In this document: one piece after another, positions 1 to 5,787 of the stretch
How positions within the stretch are numbered: position 1 is the stretch's first letter
Layout of the letters: each line of letters starts with the position of its first letter
From: JAWLFY01 sp964462125
Lineage (GTDB): Bacteria > Planctomycetota > Planctomycetia > Pirellulales > Pirellulaceae
Reading direction: 5' to 3'
Assembly: GCA_964462125.1 (NCBI GenBank)
Contig: CAYWXT010000271.1
Coordinates: forward strand, 1-7,262
Length of the DNA stretch: 7,262 nt
Program-made: the position numbers and the translations under genes
The notes under the pieces: generated by a model
Told to the model about the DNA's origin: nothing
Seen by the model: only the letters and a program-made list of their open reading frames with translations
Database searches by the model: none

Positions 1-37
1 CTCCCCTCTCCCCCAGCTTGCCTGGGGGAGAGGGGAG
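1..37. repeat. Perfect long hairpin, REP-like or terminator-like palindrome
   Basis: Positions 1-16 (CTCCCCTCTCCCCCAG) are the exact reverse complement of 22-37, separated by the 5-nt loop CTTGC. This is a 16-bp stem with no mismatch. The arms are pure pyrimidine/purine runs of the CCCTCTCCC...GGGAGAGGG kind that recurs as dispersed intergenic palindromes in many GC-rich genomes. It lies about 140 bp past the stop of the minus-strand sulfatase. On the plus strand no T-tract follows it; on the minus strand the flank is outside the window. A dispersed repeat is therefore at least as likely as an intrinsic terminator. The stem may continue beyond the left edge. Confidence 0.8.
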
Positions 38-176
38 CCAGAGTGGATCAGTCAACTCACCCTCAATTTTGAAATTCTATGAACCACGTTCTGACCCGAC
101 GCTTACCATCGATTCGCCAGCCCAGGGATAGGGTGAGGGCGATAAGGAAGTGCGTCAGTTATTTCCCGATCGCTGC

Positions 177-1598
177 TTACCGGTTCGCATCGCGCGGCGC
201 CGACGGCGCATCCTTCTCCGGCAGGTGGCGGCGCAGCGTCTCGCGCACCTGAGCGAGATCTTCGCGGTCGGCCAGGTTGGTCCACTCGTGCGGATCGGCC
301 CGATGGTCGTACAGCTCCTCGCTGCCGTCGGCGTAGCGGATCAGCCGCCATGGGCCTTGCCGCACGGCGTGATTTTTGCGCCCGTGCGTCATCACGACCG
401 CGCGCTCCGGTTGGGCCTCCGGGTCTTTGAGCAGCGGGAGCAGCGAATGACCATCGCACTCGGGCCGGTCCGGCAGGCCGCACAGCTCGGAGAGCGTCGG
501 GTAGAGGTCAAGCAGGCTGACCGGGCGATCACAGCGTGTGCCGGCTTGGGTTCCTTCTGGCAATGCCGAGGAGGCGCCCGGGGGAACGATGACCATCAGC
601 GGGACGCGAGTGGCTCGCTCCCAGAGGGCAAACTTGCGCCAATGCTGCTTTTCGCCCAGGTGCCAACCGTGATCCGACCAGAGGACGACGATCGTGGAAT
701 CGGCGCGGCCCGATTTCTCGAGCGCATCGAACACGCGCCCGAGCATCGCATCGGCAAAGTGGATCGAGGCGAGGTAGCCGCGGATCGCCGGCTCCCATTG
801 GTCGTGCTCCAGCACCTTGCGGTGGTCGCCGCCGGGCCTGGCCATGCGGACTCCCGCCGGCGGCACGTCGTCCAGATCGTCCTCGCGCACTGGCGGCGTT
901 TCGGGGTCCGAGGGAAACGGCTCGAAGTACTCCGGCGGCACGTACCACGGCAGATGAGGCCGGTAGATGCCGCAGGCCAGGAACCGCGGCGAATCGGCCG
1001 ACTCGCTCAGCCGCTCGCTGACCCAATCGGCCACCTTCCAATCGCCCATCTCGCTCGGCGGGGCCTCGACCGGACCCCAGTCGAAGTGCGCTGTCCCCGC
1101 GATCCCATTGAGCGGTCGGTTCTCGGGTCGCGGGTCGCTCGGCTTGTTTCGCTTCGGGCCGGGCCAGTAGGTATCCCACGAGGCGGGATCGGGATAGCGG
1201 CCGTGGTAGATCTTGCCCGATCCGCCAGCCCAGTAGCCGTGCTCACGGAAGTGTTGGGGCAGCGTGACCGCCTCGGGCAGCACGGGACGCCAGGGGTGGG
1301 GATTCAAGTAGACGCCGGTTGACGAGGGGGCGCGTCCGGTCATCAACGCGACGCGGCTAGGGTTGCACGCCGGTGCCGCGCAGTAGGCAGAGGTGAACAG
1401 GACCGACCGCTCGGCCAGCTGGTCCAGGTTGGGCGTGGAGGTTTGCGGATGCCCCTGCATGCAACCGATCCAGTCGTTCAAGTCATCGACCGCCACGAAC
1501 AGGACGTCGGGACGCTGCTGCGGCTCGGCGGCAAAGACGCCGGGCGGCGAGGCCGCAACGAGCAGAGTAACCAAGGCGAACAGGGCGCACGGACGCAT
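177..1598 (-). CDS. Exported type I sulfatase, iduronate-2-sulfatase-like
   Basis: 473-aa formylglycine-dependent sulfatase that would hydrolyse sulfate esters, probably on sulfated polysaccharide. A Sec signal peptide spans about residues 1-23 (MRPCALFALV..., cleavage after V-F-A). The catalytic motif C78-N-P-S-R82 marks Cys78 as the residue converted to formylglycine. Other visible active-site positions match those known for human iduronate-2-sulfatase: D37/D38 (AVDDLN), K129 and H132 (SGKIYH), H215 (RPHLPW), D309/H310 (WSDHGW) and K322, 13 residues after D309. The C-terminal subdomain carries LLDLYPTLSELCGL near 362-375. The start at 1598 was chosen because AGGAGG lies 7 nt upstream and the signal peptide begins there; the open frame extends to 1739 but adds 47 residues with no signal character. 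The length suits the family. Sulfatase class is certain and the iduronate-type subfamily likely. The true substrate cannot be read from the sequence. Activity would need a formylglycine-generating enzyme, which is not in this window. Confidence 0.95.
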   Translation of the reverse strand: MRPCALFALVTLLVAASPPGVFAAEPQQRPDVLFVAVDDLNDWIGCMQGHPQTSTPNLDQLAERSVLFTSAYCAAPACNPSRVALMTGRAPSSTGVYLNPHPWRPVLPEAVTLPQHFREHGYWAGGSGKIYHGRYPDPASWDTYWPGPKRNKPSDPRPENRPLNGIAGTAHFDWGPVEAPPSEMGDWKVADWVSERLSESADSPRFLACGIYRPHLPWYVPPEYFEPFPSDPETPPVREDDLDDVPPAGVRMARPGGDHRKVLEHDQWEPAIRGYLASIHFADAMLGRVFDALEKSGRADSTIVVLWSDHGWHLGEKQHWRKFALWERATRVPLMVIVPPGASSALPEGTQAGTRCDRPVSLLDLYPTLSELCGLPDRPECDGHSLLPLLKDPEAQPERAVVMTHGRKNHAVRQGPWRLIRYADGSEELYDHRADPHEWTNLADREDLAQVRETLRRHLPEKDAPSAPRDANR

Positions 1599-1605
1599 CG
1601 GGAAT

Positions 1606-1611
1606 CCTCCT
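1606..1611 (-). promoter_or_regulatory. Strong Shine-Dalgarno site of the sulfatase
   Basis: The minus strand reads AGGAGG followed by 7 nt (ATTCCCG) and ATG at 1598. It is the strongest ribosome binding site in the window and decides the sulfatase start against the more upstream ATG at 1739. Confidence 0.85.
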
Positions 1612-1633
1612 GGAAAGACGGGACTGGGAAAGG

Positions 1634-1639
1634 AGTATA
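1634..1639 (-). promoter_or_regulatory. Possible -10 box of the sulfatase promoter
   Basis: The minus strand has TATACT, a 5/6 match to the sigma-70 -10 consensus, 35 bp upstream of the sulfatase ATG. It sits in an otherwise GC-rich spacer and would give a leader of roughly 28 nt. The hexamer 17 bp further upstream (GTGCAT) is a poor -35, so this rests mainly on the -10 match and its position. Confidence 0.3.
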
Positions 1640-1682
1640 TTCGGCTCGCCGGCGCCATGCACGCGGAAACGGCAGGCGGGCC

Positions 1683-1720
1683 GCTGGAGATTTGCTCGCG
1701 TTCGCTCGAATCTCGCCAGC
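1683..1720. other. Imperfect inverted repeat between small ORF and sulfatase
   Basis: GCTGGAGATT (1683-1692) pairs with AATCTCGCCAGC (1709-1720), giving a 10-bp stem interrupted by a 2-nt bulge and a 16-nt loop. It starts 10 bp past the stop of the small ORF at 1730. A TTTT run follows it on the plus strand, but no U-tract follows on the minus strand, where the genes are. It could slow or end transcription before the sulfatase promoter, but it is a weak terminator candidate for the coding strand. Confidence 0.25.
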
Positions 1721-1729
1721 AGCTTTTCG

Positions 1730-1900
1730 TCAGGGACATCGTGGCCCCTTTTCCCGGTTCACGAAGTGACCGATCGTTTCCGTGCCGTCTTCTTCAATCC
1801 GGCGCAGAACTCCCAGCCGGTCTGGGACAGGCTCGTAACGCGGGAAGGGCTGCACCTGCAGGTACTCCTTCACACGCTGCCGCCCGACACCGGTGCTCAA
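1730..1900 (-). CDS. Probable small protein, 56 aa, TTG start
   Basis: A 56-aa reading frame on the minus strand, easy to miss because it has no ATG start. From TTG at 1900 the product begins (M)STGVGRQRVKEYLQVQPF, continues through PRYEPVPDRLGVLRRIEEDG and TETIGHFVNREKGPRCP, and stops at TGA (1732-1730). The sequence looks protein-like, with amphipathic, charged and aromatic residues and no low complexity. About 70% of codons end in G or C, as expected here. The TTG overlaps the TGA of the preceding gene (TTGA), so translation could be coupled. No Shine-Dalgarno site is visible; GTG at the VKEYLQ position is an alternative start. I do not recognise the family and see no signal peptide or membrane segment. 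It could instead be a decayed or frameshifted extension of the upstream gene, though that protein appears to end naturally. Confidence 0.5.
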   Translation of the reverse strand: MSTGVGRQRVKEYLQVQPFPRYEPVPDRLGVLRRIEEDGTETIGHFVNREKGPRCP

Positions 1901-2688
1901 TACCCGTGGTGGGCGGCGGCGTGGAGCTGTGCCTGTTCCTCGGTCGTCAGGCCTGCGATGCGTTCGGGATCAAACAGATGATCACGGGTTAGATGAACCC
2001 AAAAGGTCATTCCACTCACACCGGCTTCGGGGACTTCGACCGTTGCCAGCCAGGTCCGCAGTTCGTCCGCTTGCAACGAACGCAGCCAACGACTCGGCGG
2101 ACGTCCGTGGCGAGCCCGGCGATTGCAGCTCGGTTCCCCCGGTTCCCCCGGCGGACTCGCGTCAGCCGCGTCGCCGACCGTGACGGTCTCCTCCGAATCG
2201 ATGGGGCCTGGATCACCGGGCAGATCGCTGGGGCCTGGAGCACTGGGGCCCGGCGCGTCGGCTCGTGTTTCGTGCTCGTCTCGAATCGCCCCCTGGCGGT
2301 TGGAGTCGGGATCGCGCTCCGGTCGTGGGCGGCGGACGTGAACCGGGACGGCTTCATCGTCGAGATAGCCGTCCTGCTCAGCACCGCGCCGCCCGGAATG
2401 CTTGTGAACCGGGCGCGTCCTCCCACTCAGCTTCCACACCTCGTCAATGAACGTTTGCCGCTCGAACCAATACCAGAGTTCGTTTTCCTCCAGGGTCCAA
2501 TGTTCGCCCTCGCCCCCCGGCTGGTCGCTGTCCGTGGCCCGCATGACGGCCGCCGCCAAGCTGTCGAGGCTTTCAGCGCCGAGACGCTCACTTAAACCGA
2601 ACAGGCCGAGGCCGACCCAGAAGGCAAATCGACGCCGCGTGAAGCGGGAGCGGCGGCGTGGTTCGAAGGAAGGTGGGATAGGTTTCAT
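1897..2688 (-). CDS. Hypothetical protein with Tat-like signal and Pro/Gly-rich linker
   Basis: 263-aa protein of unknown function. The N terminus (residues 1-40) is Arg-rich and contains T17-R-R-R-F-A-F23, a match to the twin-arginine pattern [S/T]RRxFxx. The hydrophobic stretch WVGLGLFGLS (24-33) follows, so Tat export or a membrane anchor is plausible; no clean AxA cleavage site is seen. Residues 62-95 form an aromatic segment (EHWTLEENELWYWFERQTF and onward to SGRTRP). Residues 118-200 are a low-complexity linker rich in Pro, Gly, Asp and Arg with APGPS/PGDPG and GEPGEP repeats. A compact C-terminal segment (201-263) ends in LHAAAHHGY. The ATG at 2688 has no obvious Shine-Dalgarno site but gives the most complete signal. 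It stands 335 bp from the upstream operon and overlaps the probable small gene at 1730-1900. I recall similar layouts in other planctomycetes, but this is not verified, and no function can be assigned. Confidence 0.75.
   Translation of the reverse strand: MKPIPPSFEPRRRSRFTRRRFAFWVGLGLFGLSERLGAESLDSLAAAVMRATDSDQPGGEGEHWTLEENELWYWFERQTFIDEVWKLSGRTRPVHKHSGRRGAEQDGYLDDEAVPVHVRRPRPERDPDSNRQGAIRDEHETRADAPGPSAPGPSDLPGDPGPIDSEETVTVGDAADASPPGEPGEPSCNRRARHGRPPSRWLRSLQADELRTWLATVEVPEAGVSGMTFWVHLTRDHLFDPERIAGLTTEEQAQLHAAAHHGY
2132..2250. repeat. Short in-frame repeats in the linker of the hypothetical protein
   Basis: TGGGGCCTGGA occurs at 2202-2212 and 2229-2239, and TGGGGCC again at 2244-2250. The offsets are 27 and 15 bp, all multiples of three, and the copies encode the APGPS/PGDPG-type units on the minus strand. 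GGTTCCCCC is duplicated in tandem at 2132-2140 and 2141-2149, encoding Gly-Glu-Pro twice. The pattern suggests slippage growth of a disordered linker without frame loss. Confidence 0.7.
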
Positions 2689-3023
2689 GGGTTCGGAACC
2701 GGCACAATTTCAACGTGACGGACAAACGCTGGCCATCACAGGAGCCCCCCTCTGATTGTTCGTCGTGACCATGCATGGGCGAATGCATTTTCACCTGCCA
2801 CGGGTGTGTATATCGGTCGGCCGGCCGCGCTCTTGCTCATGAGTGCCGTTCACCCGCACAATCTCCATAACCCGAGCTCTCGGAGTCTTCATTGCGAGCC
2901 CTTCGTTCCCGTGGCCTGGGCTACGGACTACTACCTGGGACCGCCTTCGGGGTCCGGGAAGGACAAGCTCCGAATCCTCTCCTCCCTGGCGCTCGACTGT
3001 CCCCATGGAGAATATCGATTCGG
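2689..3023. other. Intergenic region, no supported gene
   Basis: 335 bp between the stop of the M28 peptidase and the start of the Tat-like protein. It probably contains the promoter of the downstream gene, but I see no convincing -35/-10 pair. Small items present are two ATGCAT palindromes at 2771-2776 and 2783-2788, a CGGCCGGCCG palindrome at 2818-2827, and a weak 5-bp hairpin at 2938-2955 without a T-tract. The open frames crossing it look random and use rare codons. Confidence 0.6.
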
Positions 3024-3917
3024 TCACTGAAGCAGACGCCGCATCGCCCCGGCCACGCCAAGGGTCACCTGGGTCATCGCGGCATAATCCAGCGTGTCGG
3101 GCAGGTCGCTTTCCAGGTGATAATGCGGATTGCGCAGAAAGCTGGTGTCGGTCAGCATCAGTGCCGGATAATCCTCGTCCCAGAATGAGCTGTTGTCGCT
3201 CAGCCGAATCTCAAAGATGCTTTCCGGCAGGACAATCGAGAACAGCGGCAGCCGAGTCGCTCGCTTGAAACCGCGCCGGAACGACCAGGTAAGCCGTGCG
3301 GAGGACGGGTTGCCCACCGCCGCCAAGAAGTTGCCTCGTTTGGGAAAGCACCGGTGCAAGAACCGAGGAATCGTCGGCGGTACCGACTGCGTCCCGACCT
3401 CCTTCTGAAAGTAACCGACCATCTCGAGGCACAGCATCCCGACGATCTGCTCGTCTCGCTTTCGCGCCTGTCGAGCGTGGTGTTGGCTGCCCATTGAATC
3501 GAGATTGAAGTAGGGCGCTTCTTCACAAGCAAACGCGACATACCGTGCCGATCGGCTGGCGACATGCTCACACAAAAGTCGGCTGACCTCCAGCAGCACG
3601 GCGACGGCGGAGGCGTTATCGTCAGCCCCAGGCGTCATGGGGACCGTGTCGTAGTGGGCACCCAGCAAGACCGTTTGCTCAGCACGCTTGCCCCCTTTCC
3701 GCTCGACGATCAGGTTTCTGGCGTCGTCCCCCAGCGCTTCGAATGGTTCCTCATCAACCGAGTAACCCATCTGCGACCATTGGCTGCGGATGTAGCCGAC
3801 GGTAGCCTCGATTGATTTCGGCTTGCTCAAAATTCGCGGACCAATCAGGCCGGCCAAGCGATCCACGTGGAGCCGCAGGTTGGTTTCGACCAACTGAAGA
3901 TCAGGATTCATCGTCAT
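3024..3917 (-). CDS. M28-family zinc metallopeptidase (aminopeptidase-like)
   Basis: 297-aa co-catalytic zinc peptidase of clan MH, expected to remove N-terminal residues from peptides. The visible motif set fits M28. H88-Y-D90 lies in LLGAHYDTVP, the bridging Asp is in GADDNAS (D99/D100), and the catalytic Glu and Zn ligand are E132/E133 in ACEEAPYF. The acidic ligand is E165 in CLEMVGY, where many M28 members have Asp, and the last His ligand is H267 in NPHYHLESD. The start at 3917 is chosen because it forms ATGA with the TGA of the preceding gene; the frame is open to 3989 and ATG 3911 is an alternative. None of these starts yields a signal peptide, so the enzyme appears cytoplasmic, unusual for a family with many secreted members. 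No Shine-Dalgarno site is visible, so translation probably depends on coupling. It is the last gene of the four-gene operon. The substrate is unknown, and a non-peptide amide (as in glutaminyl-cyclase-like relatives) is possible. Confidence 0.88.
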   Translation of the reverse strand: MTMNPDLQLVETNLRLHVDRLAGLIGPRILSKPKSIEATVGYIRSQWSQMGYSVDEEPFEALGDDARNLIVERKGGKRAEQTVLLGAHYDTVPMTPGADDNASAVAVLLEVSRLLCEHVASRSARYVAFACEEAPYFNLDSMGSQHHARQARKRDEQIVGMLCLEMVGYFQKEVGTQSVPPTIPRFLHRCFPKRGNFLAAVGNPSSARLTWSFRRGFKRATRLPLFSIVLPESIFEIRLSDNSSFWDEDYPALMLTDTSFLRNPHYHLESDLPDTLDYAAMTQVTLGVAGAMRRLLQ

Positions 3918-4771
3918 GCGGTGCGCGTAACACGATAGGCGACCAACCCCGCGGCCAACAGGGCGAATCCGGCTGCGATCCAGGGCCAAAGGCGGGGCGG
4001 GTCGGGGGCAGCACGCTCACCGGCACTCAACCCACTCGCTTCGATGCGGATCGATTCCAGCCGCATCTGGGTGCGGGTCGCCGTCCGTCCTGTGGTTGCC
4101 CAGATCTCGAAATGCTTCACCGGCTGGGGCGGCGCCGCGAACTCTCCAACGAACTCCAGCGCCTGCGGATTGGTCCCGCCGTGAAAACGGAGCCGGCCGC
4201 CGGTCCGCTCGATCTGCACTTGCCGCACCGGCCGCACGAATTTTTCCACCGCCGTTGTGCCACGGTCGGGCCCGGCTTGTGCATGACCCCGGACAACCCA
4301 GTCTCCATTGACGAGCCGAAGGTGGGCCACCGAGGCCGCCTGGTCGTCCTCGCCAAAAACCACTCGCAGGATCAACCCCGCTCCGGAGCCCTCGGGCGGT
4401 GCGTCGATCCGGTCGATAGTAAAGCGAAGCGTGGCCACAAAATCCTCCTCCGCCGAGAAACGGGTCCGGAAACCGTTGGTCGGCATCGGTTCGTCCCCAT
4501 TCCCTTGGAAATCGACGACCCAGCCATTGGGCACAATCCGCAGATGCTCCAGCGTCGGGTTGTAACGGCGATCGATCGCCGGCTCCCCCGGAGTCGCCGG
4601 TCCAAACGAATGCTCAAACACCTCCGCCGCCGATGCCGTCCCCGACCCGGCGGCGAGGCCAAACGCGACGAACCACATCCAAAGCCGTTGCCACCGACAA
4701 CACAACATCATGAACATCCTGGGGACAGGGGGAGCGGCCAGCTTTCTGACAGAGTCGCTGCAAGCATTCAT
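3914..4771 (-). CDS. Exported DUF1583-like protein with C-terminal membrane anchor
   Basis: 285-aa envelope protein. After a long, partly basic n-region, a hydrophobic signal core (WMWFVAFGLAAGSG, about 31-44) ends in TASAA near 45-49, a good signal peptidase I site. Residues 50-247 form a beta-rich domain, with alternating strands such as RIVPNGWVVDFQGNGDE, ATLRFTIDRID, AGLILRVVF and RQVQIERTGGRLRF. It resembles concanavalin/LamG-like folds and, in my judgement, planctomycete DUF1583 domains. A single transmembrane helix (PWIAAGFALLAAGLVAY, 263-279) followed by RVTRTA predicts a type I orientation with the domain outside the cytoplasm. The start at 4771 forms ATGA with the stop of the DUF1559 gene and has GGAG 8 nt upstream (4780-4783). 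A shorter start at 4717-4708 would give a more standard signal peptide. It presumably binds something in the periplasm or at the surface; no catalytic motif is seen. Confidence 0.75.
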   Translation of the reverse strand: MNACSDSVRKLAAPPVPRMFMMLCCRWQRLWMWFVAFGLAAGSGTASAAEVFEHSFGPATPGEPAIDRRYNPTLEHLRIVPNGWVVDFQGNGDEPMPTNGFRTRFSAEEDFVATLRFTIDRIDAPPEGSGAGLILRVVFGEDDQAASVAHLRLVNGDWVVRGHAQAGPDRGTTAVEKFVRPVRQVQIERTGGRLRFHGGTNPQALEFVGEFAAPPQPVKHFEIWATTGRTATRTQMRLESIRIEASGLSAGERAAPDPPRLWPWIAAGFALLAAGLVAYRVTRTA

Positions 4772-5787
4772 GGCGGCATCTCCAAAACCTCCCCACCGGC
4801 CGGGCTCAACAGCGCCCGCAGCACTTGCCAATCGATCTCGCGGCTGAGCGAACGCGTTGCGCTATCGACGAGCGAAAAGTTAGCGACACCGCGGTGGGGC
4901 GACCCCCAATTCTCTTTGTACTCGATCCCTGCACGGTCCGGCTGGATCAACAACCCGACACGTCCAGTCCCTTTGGAGCCGCCACTGAAAATCGGTTCGT
5001 CCCAATACCAACTGGTCGCGACCTGGACCGTTGGATCGAACGCCTTTTCTCCTAACAGCAACGTCTGACTCAGACCGTCGGTGATCTCGGCAAGTGAAAG
5101 GGCATCGGGCCGGTTGGGACAAACCGAAACGTTCGCGGCATAGTCCGTCTTCGCCCACACCCGCCCGGCCGATTCATAACGACCATTCTCGTCGTCCACC
5201 GGAACCTGCGGTGCCGCGCGCGAACGGCTCGGACAGCGAAATAGTGGGCCCGCCTGCTCGACCTGAATCGATCGATACGCTGCCCCCTGTTCAATGTCGG
5301 GCAAAATCGCATATGCCCAGCTTCCAGGTTGTTCCTGTGGCCGCGCGCCAGGACGTCCAACGCCCCAGCGAAAGACAGAATCGATCTGCAGGTCGTGCGT
5401 GCGGATGGGAACCAATTCCCCATCGACATTCTCGACCAGGCTATCGTCGTCCCAGCCCCCGTTGCCCGGTAGCCGCCTCAATCGGCTCTCGTGGTGCATC
5501 ATCCCCAAGGCCAACTGCCGCAATTGATTGGCGCACTGAAGGCGCCGCACCGACTCCCGCATCTCCTGCACCGCCGGCAGCAGCAGGGAAACAAGCAGCC
5601 CGAGGATACTGAGCACTACCATCAACTCGATCAGCGTCACGCCGGGGCAGTGCCGGCGCGAGCCGCCCAAGCCGCTTGGAACGCCGCGTGCCCCCGTTCC
5701 CACGGCTTGGCAGGTAAAGGGGTACGTGGAACGCCCATCGAACCTGTCGCGATTCAACCGCACGTTATCGACCACTCGCCATCTCAT
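4768..5787 (-). CDS. DUF1559 protein with prepilin-type N-terminal cleavage/methylation motif
   Basis: 339-aa pseudopilin-like protein of the DUF1559 family typical of Planctomycetes. The type IV prepilin motif is CPG49-V50-T-L-I-E54, so PilD-type cleavage would fall after G49 and Val50 would be methylated; E54 is the conserved Glu+5. The hydrophobic helix runs to about residue 73 (LMVVLSILGLLVSLLLPAVQ). The C-terminal domain shows DUF1559 landmarks: RRLQCANQLRQLALGMMHHES (81-101), a CPS segment at C185, SLAEITDGLSQTLLLGEK (231-248), and GSPHRGVANFSLVDS (295-309). The last is the H-x9-DG motif with Ser in place of Gly. The start at 5787 overlaps the end of the GT-C gene by 23 bp and has AAGGGGA 5 nt upstream; the open frame to 5895 adds nothing recognisable. 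The leader before the cleavage site is unusually long (49 residues). Its stop forms ATGA with the next gene. It probably assembles in, or is exported by, a type II secretion or type IV pilus-like machine encoded elsewhere. Confidence 0.93.
   Translation of the reverse strand: MRWRVVDNVRLNRDRFDGRSTYPFTCQAVGTGARGVPSGLGGSRRHCPGVTLIELMVVLSILGLLVSLLLPAVQEMRESVRRLQCANQLRQLALGMMHHESRLRRLPGNGGWDDDSLVENVDGELVPIRTHDLQIDSVFRWGVGRPGARPQEQPGSWAYAILPDIEQGAAYRSIQVEQAGPLFRCPSRSRAAPQVPVDDENGRYESAGRVWAKTDYAANVSVCPNRPDALSLAEITDGLSQTLLLGEKAFDPTVQVATSWYWDEPIFSGGSKGTGRVGLLIQPDRAGIEYKENWGSPHRGVANFSLVDSATRSLSREIDWQVLRALLSPAGGEVLEMPP

Noticed and set aside
150..1322. 390-aa plus-strand open frame opposite the sulfatase
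   Set aside because: It is antisense to a sulfatase with full motifs and a strong ribosome binding site. Its translation is Arg/Val/Leu-rich without domain features, as expected for a high-GC shadow.
1599..1739. Upstream extension of the sulfatase to ATG 1739
   Set aside because: It would hide the signal peptide behind 47 non-hydrophobic residues and ignore the AGGAGG site 7 nt before ATG 1598.
1766..1981. 71-aa plus-strand frame across the small gene
   Set aside because: It is antisense to the more protein-like minus frame, runs into the Tat-like gene, and its tail is Ser/Cys/Arg-rich without pattern.
1993..2595. 200-aa plus-strand open frame opposite the Tat-like protein
   Set aside because: The minus frame has a signal sequence, repeats whose offsets preserve frame and an aromatic conserved-looking segment; the plus frame has none of these.
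2938..2955. GGACC...GGTCC hairpin downstream of the M28 gene as a terminator
   Set aside because: The stem is only 5 bp with an 8-nt loop, and no T-tract follows on the minus strand.
2791..3027. 78-aa minus-strand frame starting GTG in a GTGA overlap with the M28 stop
   Set aside because: Any TGA preceded by G gives GTGA. The codon use includes ATA, AGA and GTA, only about 64% of codons end in G/C, and the peptide has no recognisable character. It is less convincing than the 1730-1900 frame.
3812..5068. 418-aa plus-strand open frame
   Set aside because: It runs antisense across three coupled minus-strand genes (M28, DUF1583-like, DUF1559), and its translation is low-complexity Arg/Pro-rich.
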